From: an uncultured bacterium
Lineage (GTDB): Bacteria > Patescibacteriota > Saccharimonadia > Saccharimonadales > Saccharimonadaceae
Length of the DNA: 6,636 bases
Reading direction: 5' to 3'
Assembly (NCBI GenBank): GCA_903889015.1
Contig: CAISVS010000062.1
Location: forward strand, 1-6,636
Shown here: piece after piece, positions 1 through 5,290 of the stretch
How positions within the stretch are numbered: position 1 is the first letter of the stretch
Layout: each line of letters begins with the position of its first letter
Translations under genes and position numbers: made by a program
The notes under the pieces: generated by a model
The model's input: only the letters and a program-made list of their open reading frames with translations
Database searches by the model: none
What the model was told of the DNA's origin: nothing

Positions 1-206
1 AATTGTGAAATATACCTTGTTAGCATATGGGCAGTTGGTTAGAGCGTCTACGCGGATCTATTCCCGCCTTCGGCTGAGCCAACTGAGCTACACTACCATA
101 TCGTATGTTGAATTGTGAAATATACTTTGTTAGCATATGGGCAGTTGGTTAGAGCGTCTACGCGGATATATTACCGCCTTCGGCTGAGCCAACTGAGCTA
201 CACTAC
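1..206. repeat. 110-bp tandem repeat, two copies
   Basis: Positions 1-96 and 111-206 are the same sequence with three substitutions (16 C/126 T, 58 C/168 A, 63 C/173 A), giving a period of 110 bp. Similarity ends sharply after 206, just before the terminator of the next gene. The window starts inside or at the edge of the array, so more copies may lie to the left. Each copy holds a long inverted repeat resembling tRNA 5' halves. I see no open reading frame. Both copies carry a TATAC(C/T)-type hexamer (11-16, 121-126) a few bases before the structured part, which could be a -10 box, but no convincing -35 accompanies it. Confidence 0.9.
24..101. repeat. tRNA-half-like inverted repeat inside copy 1
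   Basis: Outer arms ATATGG (25-30) and CCATAT (96-101) enclose CAGTTGG (32-38) and CCAACTG (79-85). Inside are three possible short hairpins: GCG-TCTA-CGC (44-53), GGA/TCC (54-64) and GCC-TTC-GGC (66-74). The plus strand reads CAGTTGGTTAGAGCG (32-46) and the minus strand reads GTGTAGCTCAGTTGG (93-79). Both are typical of tRNA D-arms, so the unit looks like two tRNA 5' halves meeting head to head. No T-arm (GGTTCGA) is present, so this is not an intact tRNA gene. Copy 2 (142-195) keeps the inner arms but loses the right outer arm. Confidence 0.7.
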
Positions 207-230
207 TGTGATACACCAGATAATTGTAGC

Positions 231-279
231 AAAAAACAGATTACTATTCTAGATGCATATCTGCGTCTGTTGATTTTTT
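231..279 (-). terminator. Terminator of the 299-1141 gene, possibly bidirectional
   Basis: AACAGA (235-240) pairs with TCTGTT (266-271), with an inner AGAT/ATCT hairpin at 251-262. On the minus strand the stem is followed by six T residues (231-236), about 28 bases after the stop codon at 299. The plus strand also has a T-run at 274-279, so it may work in both directions. The loop is large, which lowers certainty. Confidence 0.6.
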
Positions 280-298
280 AGCCAAATACCTTTTTTAT

Positions 299-1141
299 CT
301 ATTTCAAACTAAACGAATCGATAAACTTATTGAAATTATCTTGAGAAGCATAGCTGGTATCAATAACGTACAGCGTATTACCTTTGAAAAAGACCAAGCC
401 GTATTTTGTTACATTATAACCACCACCGTAATCAATAGTAATGGTTTCTTTTAATGCTCTTTGGCCATTAAATGCCACAATTTCGTCCGATGTAATAGTT
501 GCGTCTTGATCAGCCCCAACAGCATTGTTAATCGCAACATACAACTTGGCATCACCTTCCGCCAATGAAGACATAAAAGCATCCGAGAATGTAGTCAGCT
601 CGACTTCATAATACCCATCTAAATTTGACCTTGAATAATAAGTCATTGGTGAAGTTTCACCGTTCATCGTAAAGTCAAACGTGTTCTTATATGGAATACC
701 GGGGAATTGAATACTAAAACCTGAATCAGCAGCCAAAAAAACACGCCACGATGTATCATTTGCCGTAGCAGCGGCTTCTTTTTCAGCCAATGTAGCATTG
801 CTGCTTTTTAACAAAGTAATATAATCATCTTTTTGTTTTTGCTGAGCAGTCAAAGTAGCATTTAAAGCTTGAAGTGACGTAATGCTAGAATCTCTTTGTT
901 CGATATCTTTTTGTAACTTTGTTTTATCAGTCTGGAGTGATGTTATATTTGAATCTTTTGTATGGACTAAATCGTTGGCTAATTTATCACGCCAAAAATA
1001 TACACCAACCGCTGACGCTATAAACAGCAACACTATCAAAACGATTTTTACCGGCTTACCTAAAGACTTCTTTTTGGGAACTGGGACACCAACATTTTGA
1101 ACTGTAGCTTCTACATTTGGTGCATCTGCTTGATTATCCAT
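299..1141 (-). CDS. Membrane-anchored coiled-coil protein with extracytoplasmic C-terminal domain
   Basis: The 280-residue protein has a polar N-terminus, a basic stretch (KKKSLGKPVK, 23-32), one membrane segment (about 31-50), a coiled coil (about 53-125) and a globular domain (about 132-280). Positive-inside logic puts the N-terminus in the cytoplasm and the rest outside. The coiled coil is three tandem 21-residue repeats, D63-R83, D84-K104 and D105-A125, each beginning D-(S/D)-x-I-T and equal to three heptads. The C-terminal domain opens with SGFSIQFPG, a pattern seen in small beta-rich PsbP/DUF1795-like domains; that link is weak. The start is supported by GGAGG at 1149-1153, seven bases before the ATG. 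It is divergent from the kinase fusion. The function is not recognised; a surface or envelope stalk protein is a reasonable guess. Confidence 0.85.
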   Translation of the reverse strand: MDNQADAPNVEATVQNVGVPVPKKKSLGKPVKIVLIVLLFIASAVGVYFWRDKLANDLVHTKDSNITSLQTDKTKLQKDIEQRDSSITSLQALNATLTAQQKQKDDYITLLKSSNATLAEKEAAATANDTSWRVFLAADSGFSIQFPGIPYKNTFDFTMNGETSPMTYYSRSNLDGYYEVELTTFSDAFMSSLAEGDAKLYVAINNAVGADQDATITSDEIVAFNGQRALKETITIDYGGGYNVTKYGLVFFKGNTLYVIDTSYASQDNFNKFIDSFSLK

Positions 1142-1164
1142 AAATTAACCTCCATCTATTATGC

Positions 1165-1180
1165 CTAGTTTAACATAACC
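1165..1180 (-). promoter_or_regulatory. Promoter element of the 299-1141 gene
   Basis: The minus strand reads GGTTATGTTAAACTAG, with candidate -10 boxes TATGTT or TTAAAC, about 25 bases before the start codon. The same 16-mer with one change lies upstream of the 6-TM gene at 5542-5557. No clear -35 box is visible. Confidence 0.45.
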
Positions 1181-1232
1181 GATAAAATATAGATAAATCA
1201 TAACCATTTCTAATGATATTTTCGCTAAATAA

Positions 1233-1259
1233 TGTAATAATAATTACAAAGAAAGAGGG
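1233..1259 (+). promoter_or_regulatory. Possible -10 and ribosome binding site of the kinase fusion gene
   Basis: TGT followed by AATAAT (1233-1241) resembles an extended -10 box. AGAGGG (1254-1259) is a Shine-Dalgarno sequence seven bases before ATG 1267, and this decides the start. An in-frame ATG at 1213 lies upstream of the putative promoter and has no Shine-Dalgarno. Confidence 0.5.
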
Positions 1260-1266
1260 CAAAAAT

Positions 1267-2745
1267 ATGACAAATAATGTACTGGGCATCGTAGTATCAT
1301 TTGCATTCATAGCTGTCATTATGGCGCTATCGACGGTTTTACAAAAACTAAAAATTATCGGTGATGAGGGCGCCAGAAAGTTAATTCACATCGGCGTTTC
1401 AAACTGGTGGTTAATTTATGTCATTTACTTTGACAATATTTGGTTTGCTTGCGTTGTACCAGCGATTTTTATTGCCCTAAATTACGCCTCTTATAAATTA
1501 GACCTTGTCAAAGCTATGGAAAGAGACCCCGAAGAAAAAAGTCTTGGGACTGTCTATTACCCAATGTCATTATTGATTTTAGTAATCGCTTCAACCCTGA
1601 TGAATATACCCTATTTAGGCGCACTGGGTATTTTTATCATGGGCTATGGTGATGGTCTGGCTGGATTAATTGGCAAAAAATACGGCCGACAAAAACTGTA
1701 TCAAAAAAAATCAGTTATCGGCACAGCAACAATGTTTACGGTTTCACTCATCGTTTCATATCTAATATTATCGGTATACACGCCAAATATTAGCGTCATT
1801 GGTAGTTTGTTAATTGCCAGCGTTGTCACGTTTATTGAGTTAGTTACGTCTAGTGGTCTAGATAACATTACCGTACCGCTGGGGTCATCAGCCATTTATT
1901 ATCTGTTAATCACATTCGGAAGCCAACAAATTACAACTGATTTAGTAATTGGAATATTATTAAGTGTTTTAATCGCCGTAGCCGCCTACAGTCGCAAATC
2001 ACTCGATCGTAGTGGCGCAATCGCCGCTATTATTGTTGGGTCGGCTATTTATGCCTTTGCCGGACTAGCCGCTTGGATTGCATTAATACTTTTCTTTGTT
2101 TCATCCAGCGTTATTACTCAGTACAAAAAAGCCAAAAAAGCCAAACTATCGATTGAGTATAAAAAGTCCAGCCGTAATTACAAACAAGTTTTGGCCAGCG
2201 GTTTAATACCAGCTGTTTTGTCAGTCGCCTATTTTGTCACCAAATCTGAAGCTGTTTTATTGACCGTAATTGCCGCCATCGCCGTCAGCTGTTCAGATAC
2301 ATGGGGATCTGAAATTGGCGTTTTAAACAAAGGTAAAACCGTCTCGATTACAACCTTCAAGGCCGTACCCAAAGGCGAGTCTGGCGGCGTCAGTTTACTA
2401 GGCACCAATGCATCACTGGCTGGATCATTTATGATTGCCGTATTTTTTGTCGCTAGTCAATTCACAACTTCCAGTTCATCATTAATGCACGGCCTACAAA
2501 TATTAGTATTAATTACCTTGTTAGGTTTTGCTGGTTCAATTATCGACAGCTTGCTGGGTGCTAAGTTTCAAGTTAAATATATCGATTCAAAAACCAAATC
2601 AATCACCGAATCTGAACAAACAAATGGCAAATTAAATAAACAAACTTCGGGCATTAAATTCATCAACAACGATATGGTCAATCTGCTGTCCAGTGTTGTC
2701 GCCGGTGCGATTGCTTTAGCCGTTTTTGTTATTACAATTAAATAA
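1267..2745 (+). CDS. Phytol/dolichol kinase-like domain fused to DUF92 (VTE6-like) domain
   Basis: This 492-residue polytopic membrane protein joins two families. The N-terminal half (1 to about 220) has the marks of the SEC59/VTE5/CTP-transferase-like group: RKLIHIG (37-43), GTVYYP (94-99), GDGLAGLIGKKYG (128-140), KSVIGT (148-153) and GLDNITVPL (197-205). The C-terminal half (about 222-492) has the DUF92/TMEM19 pattern: RNYKQVLASG (303-312), SDTWGSEIG (343-351), VPKGESGGVSLLGT (367-380) and a late NNDMVNLLSS segment. In plants VTE5 makes phytyl phosphate from phytol using CTP, and VTE6 makes the diphosphate. By inference this protein runs both steps on a prenyl alcohol at the membrane. The real substrate (farnesol, geranylgeraniol or polyprenol) cannot be read from sequence. 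No motif appears broken. The start at 1267 is chosen for its Shine-Dalgarno; 1213 would add 18 residues. The stop codon directly abuts that of the convergent peptidase gene. Confidence 0.88.
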   Translation: MTNNVLGIVVSFAFIAVIMALSTVLQKLKIIGDEGARKLIHIGVSNWWLIYVIYFDNIWFACVVPAIFIALNYASYKLDLVKAMERDPEEKSLGTVYYPMSLLILVIASTLMNIPYLGALGIFIMGYGDGLAGLIGKKYGRQKLYQKKSVIGTATMFTVSLIVSYLILSVYTPNISVIGSLLIASVVTFIELVTSSGLDNITVPLGSSAIYYLLITFGSQQITTDLVIGILLSVLIAVAAYSRKSLDRSGAIAAIIVGSAIYAFAGLAAWIALILFFVSSSVITQYKKAKKAKLSIEYKKSSRNYKQVLASGLIPAVLSVAYFVTKSEAVLLTVIAAIAVSCSDTWGSEIGVLNKGKTVSITTFKAVPKGESGGVSLLGTNASLAGSFMIAVFFVASQFTTSSSSLMHGLQILVLITLLGFAGSIIDSLLGAKFQVKYIDSKTKSITESEQTNGKLNKQTSGIKFINNDMVNLLSSVVAGAIALAVFVITIK

Positions 2746-3732
2746 TTAATGGCCGGTAATTAACAACTTCGTTTCACTGTCGGTATTTAGTGCCGCCGTG
2801 CCGCCAACTGGAAAAGTAATTTTAGGATCAGTATGTCCAAAATCGACACCAGCAATGACTGGCAAATTATCAAGTTCTTTTTTGGATTTAATAATTTTAA
2901 TCAAAAATTCATTAGTCATACCAGCTGCTTTTTGAAAACGACCAATTACAACACCGCGAACACCACTAAAATCAGGCAAATTAATTAGTGATTGCAAATT
3001 ACGATCAAATTCCATTACATCAGTTCCTGTCGCCATCGCATCATCTTCGATAAACAAAATCGAATTGTTTAAACTAGGCATATACTTAGTACCTTGCAAT
3101 AAATTCAATGTACACAAATTCGCACCGATAATCGTACCCTCGGCCACACCCTGATTAATTGTCCAAATGCCGTTATTGTCAATTAATTCTCTGTTATCTT
3201 GGTTTTTGTGCCAGTGGTCATCACTCCATTTATCCGAAGCACTGACGGATATTACCTCACTAGCAATGCAGGCTTGTTTGAAATAACCCAACGTATAATC
3301 AAAATATAGTTTTTGCCCAAATGACCAATAATGTGGGCCTGAATATGTCACCACCCCCGTTTTGGCAAAAATTGCATTATTGAGCGCTGTAATATCCGAA
3401 AATCCGCAAAAAACTTTTGGATTATTCGCAATCAAATCCCAATCAATATAATCCAATAATTGATTACTGTTAAAACCACCAATTGCCGAAAAGATACCTT
3501 TAACATTAGAATCGGCAAACGCTTCGTGCAAATCAGCCAAACGCGACTCAATACTAGACGAGTTAAACTCATCAATCTCATCAACATGCTTACCAAACGT
3601 AACTTTGAATCCCAAATCAGATAGTCGCTGATTGGCAATTGCCTTGGCTTCATCATCAATAATCGCCATTGACCGAGCCGGTGCGATAACTCTAATTTCA
3701 TCACCAATTTTTAGTTTTTCAGGTATTATCAT
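2746..3732 (-). CDS. S66 family LD-carboxypeptidase, MccF-like
   Basis: The 328-residue serine peptidase of family S66 starts with the typical KLKIGDEIRVIAPARS strand. Family motifs are IGGFNSNQLLDYID (84-97), nucleophile Ser112 in CGFSDIT, Glu229 in LFIEDD, and His300 in FGHTDP, so the Ser-Glu-His triad is complete. LdcA enzymes cut the L-Lys/mDAP-D-Ala bond of murein tetrapeptides in the cytoplasm. MccF relatives cleave the aminoacyl-nucleotide toxin released from microcin C. The IGGFNSNQLL form is closer to the MccF branch, in my reading. There is no signal peptide, so it is probably cytoplasmic. I take ATG 3732 as the start: the family homology begins there and an extended -10 box sits exactly upstream, implying a leaderless mRNA. 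A GTG at 3768 would add 12 residues and has GGAGG only three bases away. Confidence 0.9.
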   Translation of the reverse strand: MIIPEKLKIGDEIRVIAPARSMAIIDDEAKAIANQRLSDLGFKVTFGKHVDEIDEFNSSSIESRLADLHEAFADSNVKGIFSAIGGFNSNQLLDYIDWDLIANNPKVFCGFSDITALNNAIFAKTGVVTYSGPHYWSFGQKLYFDYTLGYFKQACIASEVISVSASDKWSDDHWHKNQDNRELIDNNGIWTINQGVAEGTIIGANLCTLNLLQGTKYMPSLNNSILFIEDDAMATGTDVMEFDRNLQSLINLPDFSGVRGVVIGRFQKAAGMTNEFLIKIIKSKKELDNLPVIAGVDFGHTDPKITFPVGGTAALNTDSETKLLITGH

Positions 3733-3747
3733 ACTTAAATCATAACA
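3733..3747 (-). promoter_or_regulatory. Extended -10 promoter giving a leaderless peptidase mRNA
   Basis: The minus strand reads TGT-TATGAT (3747-3739), then six bases, then ATG 3732. A transcript starting seven bases after the hexamer would begin at the A of the start codon. No -35 box is obvious, which is common with TGn-extended promoters. Confidence 0.45.
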
Positions 3748-3771
3748 ATCAACAAATGAAAAAGCCACACA

Positions 3772-3776
3772 CCTCC
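3772..3776 (-). promoter_or_regulatory. GGAGG sequence upstream of the peptidase
   Basis: A perfect Shine-Dalgarno core lies three bases from the alternative GTG start (3766-3768) and 39 bases from ATG 3732. The spacing is poor for the first and too long for the second. It may mark a longer protein form, a short leader peptide or chance. Confidence 0.3.
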
Positions 3777-3815
3777 ACCTTAAAAAGGCAGTCAGTGTAT
3801 GGCTTGATTTTGATA

Positions 3816-3838
3816 TAGCGCGAACGCGTTGCGTCAGC
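3816..3838. repeat. Short GCGAACGCGTTGCG repeat, copy A
   Basis: The core GCGAACGCGTTGCG (3820-3833) followed by TCAGC recurs at 4456-4475, with one inserted base. It is GC-rich against the local AT-rich background and lies just downstream of the ASCH gene stop. A related pattern, GCGAAC then GTTGCG, is in the loop of the terminator at 5115-5133. Confidence 0.6.
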
Positions 3839-3839
3839 G

Positions 3840-3853
3840 GGGTAAGTTTACCC
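3840..3853 (-). other. Hairpin over the ASCH gene stop codon
   Basis: GGGTAA-GT-TTACCC is a perfect six-base-pair inverted repeat that contains the stop codon of the ASCH gene (3848-3850). No T-run follows on the minus strand, so it is not a standard terminator. It may protect or define the mRNA 3' end. Confidence 0.4.
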
Positions 3854-4297
3854 TATTCTTTGAACCTGAATCGGTTCTAATTCAAGGACATGTACATCAG
3901 GCATGCCAACGAATGGAGGATATTGATGCACAAGCACATCATAAGCTTCCTCCATGCTTTCCGCGTGCGGAACAATCTGTTGCCATGGTAAATCACTGAC
4001 AACTTCGCGCAAATTAGGATATACCCAAACAGATTTGACCAAGACCAAGCCTGATGACCGTGGAGTCATTAGCTCAATTTGATGACCTGCCTGATATATC
4101 TTAATACAATCGTAACCGACTCGTACCTCAAGACTTTTATGCCCACTCATGATTTCATGGTAGCATTTAGTCCCGATTCGCAAGCGCTTGATATTGTTAA
4201 GCAGGCCAAGATTACGATGTTCTTCAGGAACAAACTTTACGCCATACTCATCAAAAAAACGAGTAGGCGGTGTATAAATTAAAGTTTTAGTGTCCAT
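3848..4297 (-). CDS. ASCH-domain protein
   Basis: The 149-residue protein carries the ASCH (PUA-like) signature GHKSLEVR (52-59, matching the family GxKxxExR) after a KCYHEIMSG helix, and then AGHQIEL (71-77), where the family usually has a GD pair. ASCH domains are small beta-barrels that bind RNA or act on nucleosides; one branch (YqfB) removes the acetyl group from N4-acetylcytidine. The exact activity here is unknown. An N-terminal extension of about 40 residues precedes the domain, and the C-terminus (about 105-149) is less conserved-looking. There is no Shine-Dalgarno before ATG 4297; a TATAAAAT stretch and an 18-bp palindrome lie upstream instead. It is probably transcribed from the TTGTCA/TATAGT promoter at 4365-4394. 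It is soluble, with no signal peptide. Confidence 0.8.
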   Translation of the reverse strand: MDTKTLIYTPPTRFFDEYGVKFVPEEHRNLGLLNNIKRLRIGTKCYHEIMSGHKSLEVRVGYDCIKIYQAGHQIELMTPRSSGLVLVKSVWVYPNLREVVSDLPWQQIVPHAESMEEAYDVLVHQYPPFVGMPDVHVLELEPIQVQRIG

Positions 4298-4314
4298 TAT
4301 TTTATACAGTTTTG

Positions 4315-4332
4315 GCTACAAATATTTGTAGC
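4315..4332. promoter_or_regulatory. Perfect 18-bp palindrome upstream of the ASCH gene
   Basis: GCTACAAATATTTGTAGC is fully self-complementary and lies 17 bases before the ASCH start codon, between it and the predicted promoter. It could be a repressor operator on DNA, or an 8-bp hairpin in the mRNA leader that affects translation of a gene without a Shine-Dalgarno. Confidence 0.55.
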
Positions 4333-4364
4333 GTTATAAAAAAATTAAACCTAAGAACCAAGAT

Positions 4365-4394
4365 ACTATACCACAATTTATTATCTTTTGACAA
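4365..4394 (-). promoter_or_regulatory. Promoter of the ASCH gene
   Basis: The minus strand has TTGTCA (4394-4389), an 18-bp spacer ending in TGG, then TATAGT (4370-4365). Five of six bases match in each box, and the TGn extension is present. The leader would be about 60 bases and include the palindrome. The -35 box lies right after the T-run of the preceding gene's terminator. Confidence 0.6.
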
Positions 4395-4396
4395 AG

Positions 4397-4439
4397 AAAA
4401 ATGTCATGTTCGCTACCCATTGGGGCTGCGAACACGACA
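4397..4439 (-). terminator. Terminator of the GNAT gene
   Basis: TGTC-A-TGTTCGC (4402-4413) pairs with GCGAACA-C-GACA (4428-4439), eleven pairs and one mismatch, with an inner CCC/GGG pairing. On the minus strand five T residues follow (4401-4397). It starts about 60 bases after the GNAT stop codon. It resembles the terminator hairpin at 5105-5142, matching at about 20 of 29 aligned core positions. Confidence 0.75.
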
Positions 4440-4454
4440 AGGATTTGATGTTTT

Positions 4455-4475
4455 AGCGAACGCGTTGCGCTCAGC
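4455..4475. repeat. Short GCGAACGCGTTGCG repeat, copy B
   Basis: The same 14-base core as at 3820-3833, here at 4456-4469, again followed by TCAGC. It sits in the 3' untranslated region of the GNAT gene, between the stop codon and the terminator, as copy A sits just after the ASCH stop. Confidence 0.6.
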
Positions 4476-4497
4476 CTTCGGGACATCGACCCTACAC

Positions 4498-5025
4498 TCA
4501 AACAGCGCATGCATTGTCTTCAACTTGTTTGCACAGCAAACTAGTCTCAACAACGCGTCTGCGATGTCTTTTTTTCGTAGTGCCAATAACACTAAAACCA
4601 TTACTGCTGAGAAATTTCAGCGCGATGACATTAGTATCGGCGATGGTGCAGTGCAGGTTGCGGAAGCCATGTTCACGAGCATATTGCTCGACATAACTTA
4701 GCAAACTTCTGCCGACACCGTTCCCACGAAATCTCTCATGTACTATCAGCAGACTAATATTAATTGTCGATTTTTTCCTTTCGACAAAGTGTATCAGTCC
4801 GGCTGGTTTCAAATAATCTTCCGCAACAGCGATATATTGTCCAGCCGACGAACCACCGAAAACATCCTTGCCTCCGTTGATAAATTGGTCGAATATATAC
4901 TGTGCACGAGCAAAGTGATCACTTTTATAAAAAGAGCTTAAAACTCGATTTATTAAATGCTTTGCCCACTCAAGGTCTTCATTATTTGCATAACGAATAA
5001 CCTTGTTATAAATTAGTTGGTCCAT
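4498..5025 (-). CDS. GNAT family N-acetyltransferase
   Basis: The 175-residue protein has the acetyl-CoA pyrophosphate-binding motif A, RFRGNGVG (98-105), after the beta-4 strand INISLLIV, and the late GNAT pattern N-x-x-A-LKFLSSNGF with a closing beta strand. It transfers acetyl from acetyl-CoA to an unknown amine. The N-terminal third (1-60) is longer and more divergent than usual, so the substrate cannot be guessed. A basic KKRHRRR stretch near the C-terminus is notable. The start ATG 5025 has GAGG five bases upstream and its own TTGTAA/TATAAA promoter. The gene is framed by two related hairpin terminators. Together with the MccF-like peptidase it recalls the MccE/MccF pair of microcin C immunity, but the genes are over 750 bases apart and not in one operon, so that link is speculative. 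Confidence 0.88.
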   Translation of the reverse strand: MDQLIYNKVIRYANNEDLEWAKHLINRVLSSFYKSDHFARAQYIFDQFINGGKDVFGGSSAGQYIAVAEDYLKPAGLIHFVERKKSTINISLLIVHERFRGNGVGRSLLSYVEQYAREHGFRNLHCTIADTNVIALKFLSSNGFSVIGTTKKRHRRRVVETSLLCKQVEDNACAV

Positions 5026-5039
5026 GATAACCTCTATAT

Positions 5040-5069
5040 TTTATAACGTTGAAAAATTATTTATTACAA
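5040..5069 (-). promoter_or_regulatory. Promoter of the GNAT gene
   Basis: The minus strand has TTGTAA (5069-5064), an 18-bp spacer and TATAAA (5045-5040). Transcription would start about ten bases before the ATG, just upstream of the Shine-Dalgarno (5031-5034), leaving a very short leader. Confidence 0.6.
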
Positions 5070-5091
5070 AGAGCAACTATATTATGCCACG

Positions 5092-5142
5092 AAAAAAGAA
5101 AAAAAGCCATGTCAGCGAACCTTGTGGGTTGCGGACATGGCT
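5092..5142 (-). terminator. Strong intrinsic terminator of the predicted RNA
   Basis: AGCCATGTC (5105-5113) pairs perfectly with GACATGGCT (5134-5142), and AACC/GGTT pairs inside the 20-base loop. On the minus strand the stem is followed by six T residues, a C and six more T residues. This is the clearest intrinsic terminator in the window, yet it lies upstream of the GNAT promoter with no gene between it and 5191. Confidence 0.85.
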
Positions 5143-5191
5143 GCAGTATATAGACTTTATAAGTCCAATATACCTCTTGGGTGTTCTTTGC
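5093..5191 (-). ncRNA. Predicted two-hairpin small RNA or leader
   Basis: A well-formed promoter (5197-5225) and a strong terminator (5092-5142) bound about 100 bases with no reading frame of useful length. Between them is a second stem: GTATAT (5146-5151) with ATATAC (5168-5173), enclosing GACTT (5153-5157) with AAGTC (5161-5165). The RNA would have a short single-stranded 5' part, hairpin 1 and the terminator hairpin. It may be a free small RNA, or an attenuated leader of the GNAT gene 70 bases downstream; I find no obvious antiterminator pairing, which favours the first. I do not recognise it as a known RNA family. Confidence 0.5.
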
Positions 5192-5196
5192 TTAAT

Positions 5197-5225
5197 TTTA
5201 TACCACGAAATATGTCATTTTACAA
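5197..5225 (-). promoter_or_regulatory. Extended -10 promoter of the predicted RNA
   Basis: The minus strand has TTGTAA (5225-5220), a 17-bp spacer ending in TGG, then TATAAA (5202-5197). Spacing is optimal, and the TGn extension is shared with the ASCH promoter, which also reads GTGGTATA. Confidence 0.6.
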
Positions 5226-5242
5226 AAGAATTCAAAAATAGC

Positions 5243-5270
5243 AAAAACCACGCATTTTTGCGTGGTTTTT
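5243..5270 (-). terminator. Terminator after the 49-codon gene
   Basis: AAAAACCACGCA (5243-5254) pairs perfectly with TGCGTGGTTTTT (5259-5270) around a four-base loop. Both strands end in a T-run, so it can act in either direction. On the minus strand it lies 20 bases after the stop codon at 5291, which fits a terminator for that gene. Confidence 0.8.
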
Positions 5271-5290
5271 TAGACTTAAACTAGTATAAT

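Noticed and set aside
24..101. Functional tRNA gene
   Set aside because: D-arm-like sequence is present on both strands, but there is no T-arm and no proper acceptor stem.
1..206. Integron attC site or CRISPR array
   Set aside because: The arms do not fit the RYYYAAC/GTTRRRY core sites, and a 110-bp near-identical unit has no repeat-spacer pattern.
3432..3707. Minus-strand 91-codon frame inside the peptidase gene
   Set aside because: It is a shadow frame of a gene with a complete catalytic triad.
4388..4393. Perfect plus-strand TTGACA
   Set aside because: No -10 box lies at a workable distance; the bases are explained by the minus-strand TTGTCA promoter.
4413..4601. Minus-strand 62-codon frame overlapping the GNAT 3' end
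   Set aside because: It is out of frame with the GNAT gene and its C-terminus is only the translated repeat and hairpin.
4312..4701. Plus-strand reading frame of 129 codons
   Set aside because: It crosses the GNAT terminator, the GC-rich repeat and the antisense strand of the GNAT gene. Its protein has no recognisable pattern.
5024..5284. Plus-strand reading frame of 86 codons with a hydrophobic middle
   Set aside because: It runs through two strong terminator hairpins and the predicted RNA, has no suitable Shine-Dalgarno, and overlaps minus-strand promoters.
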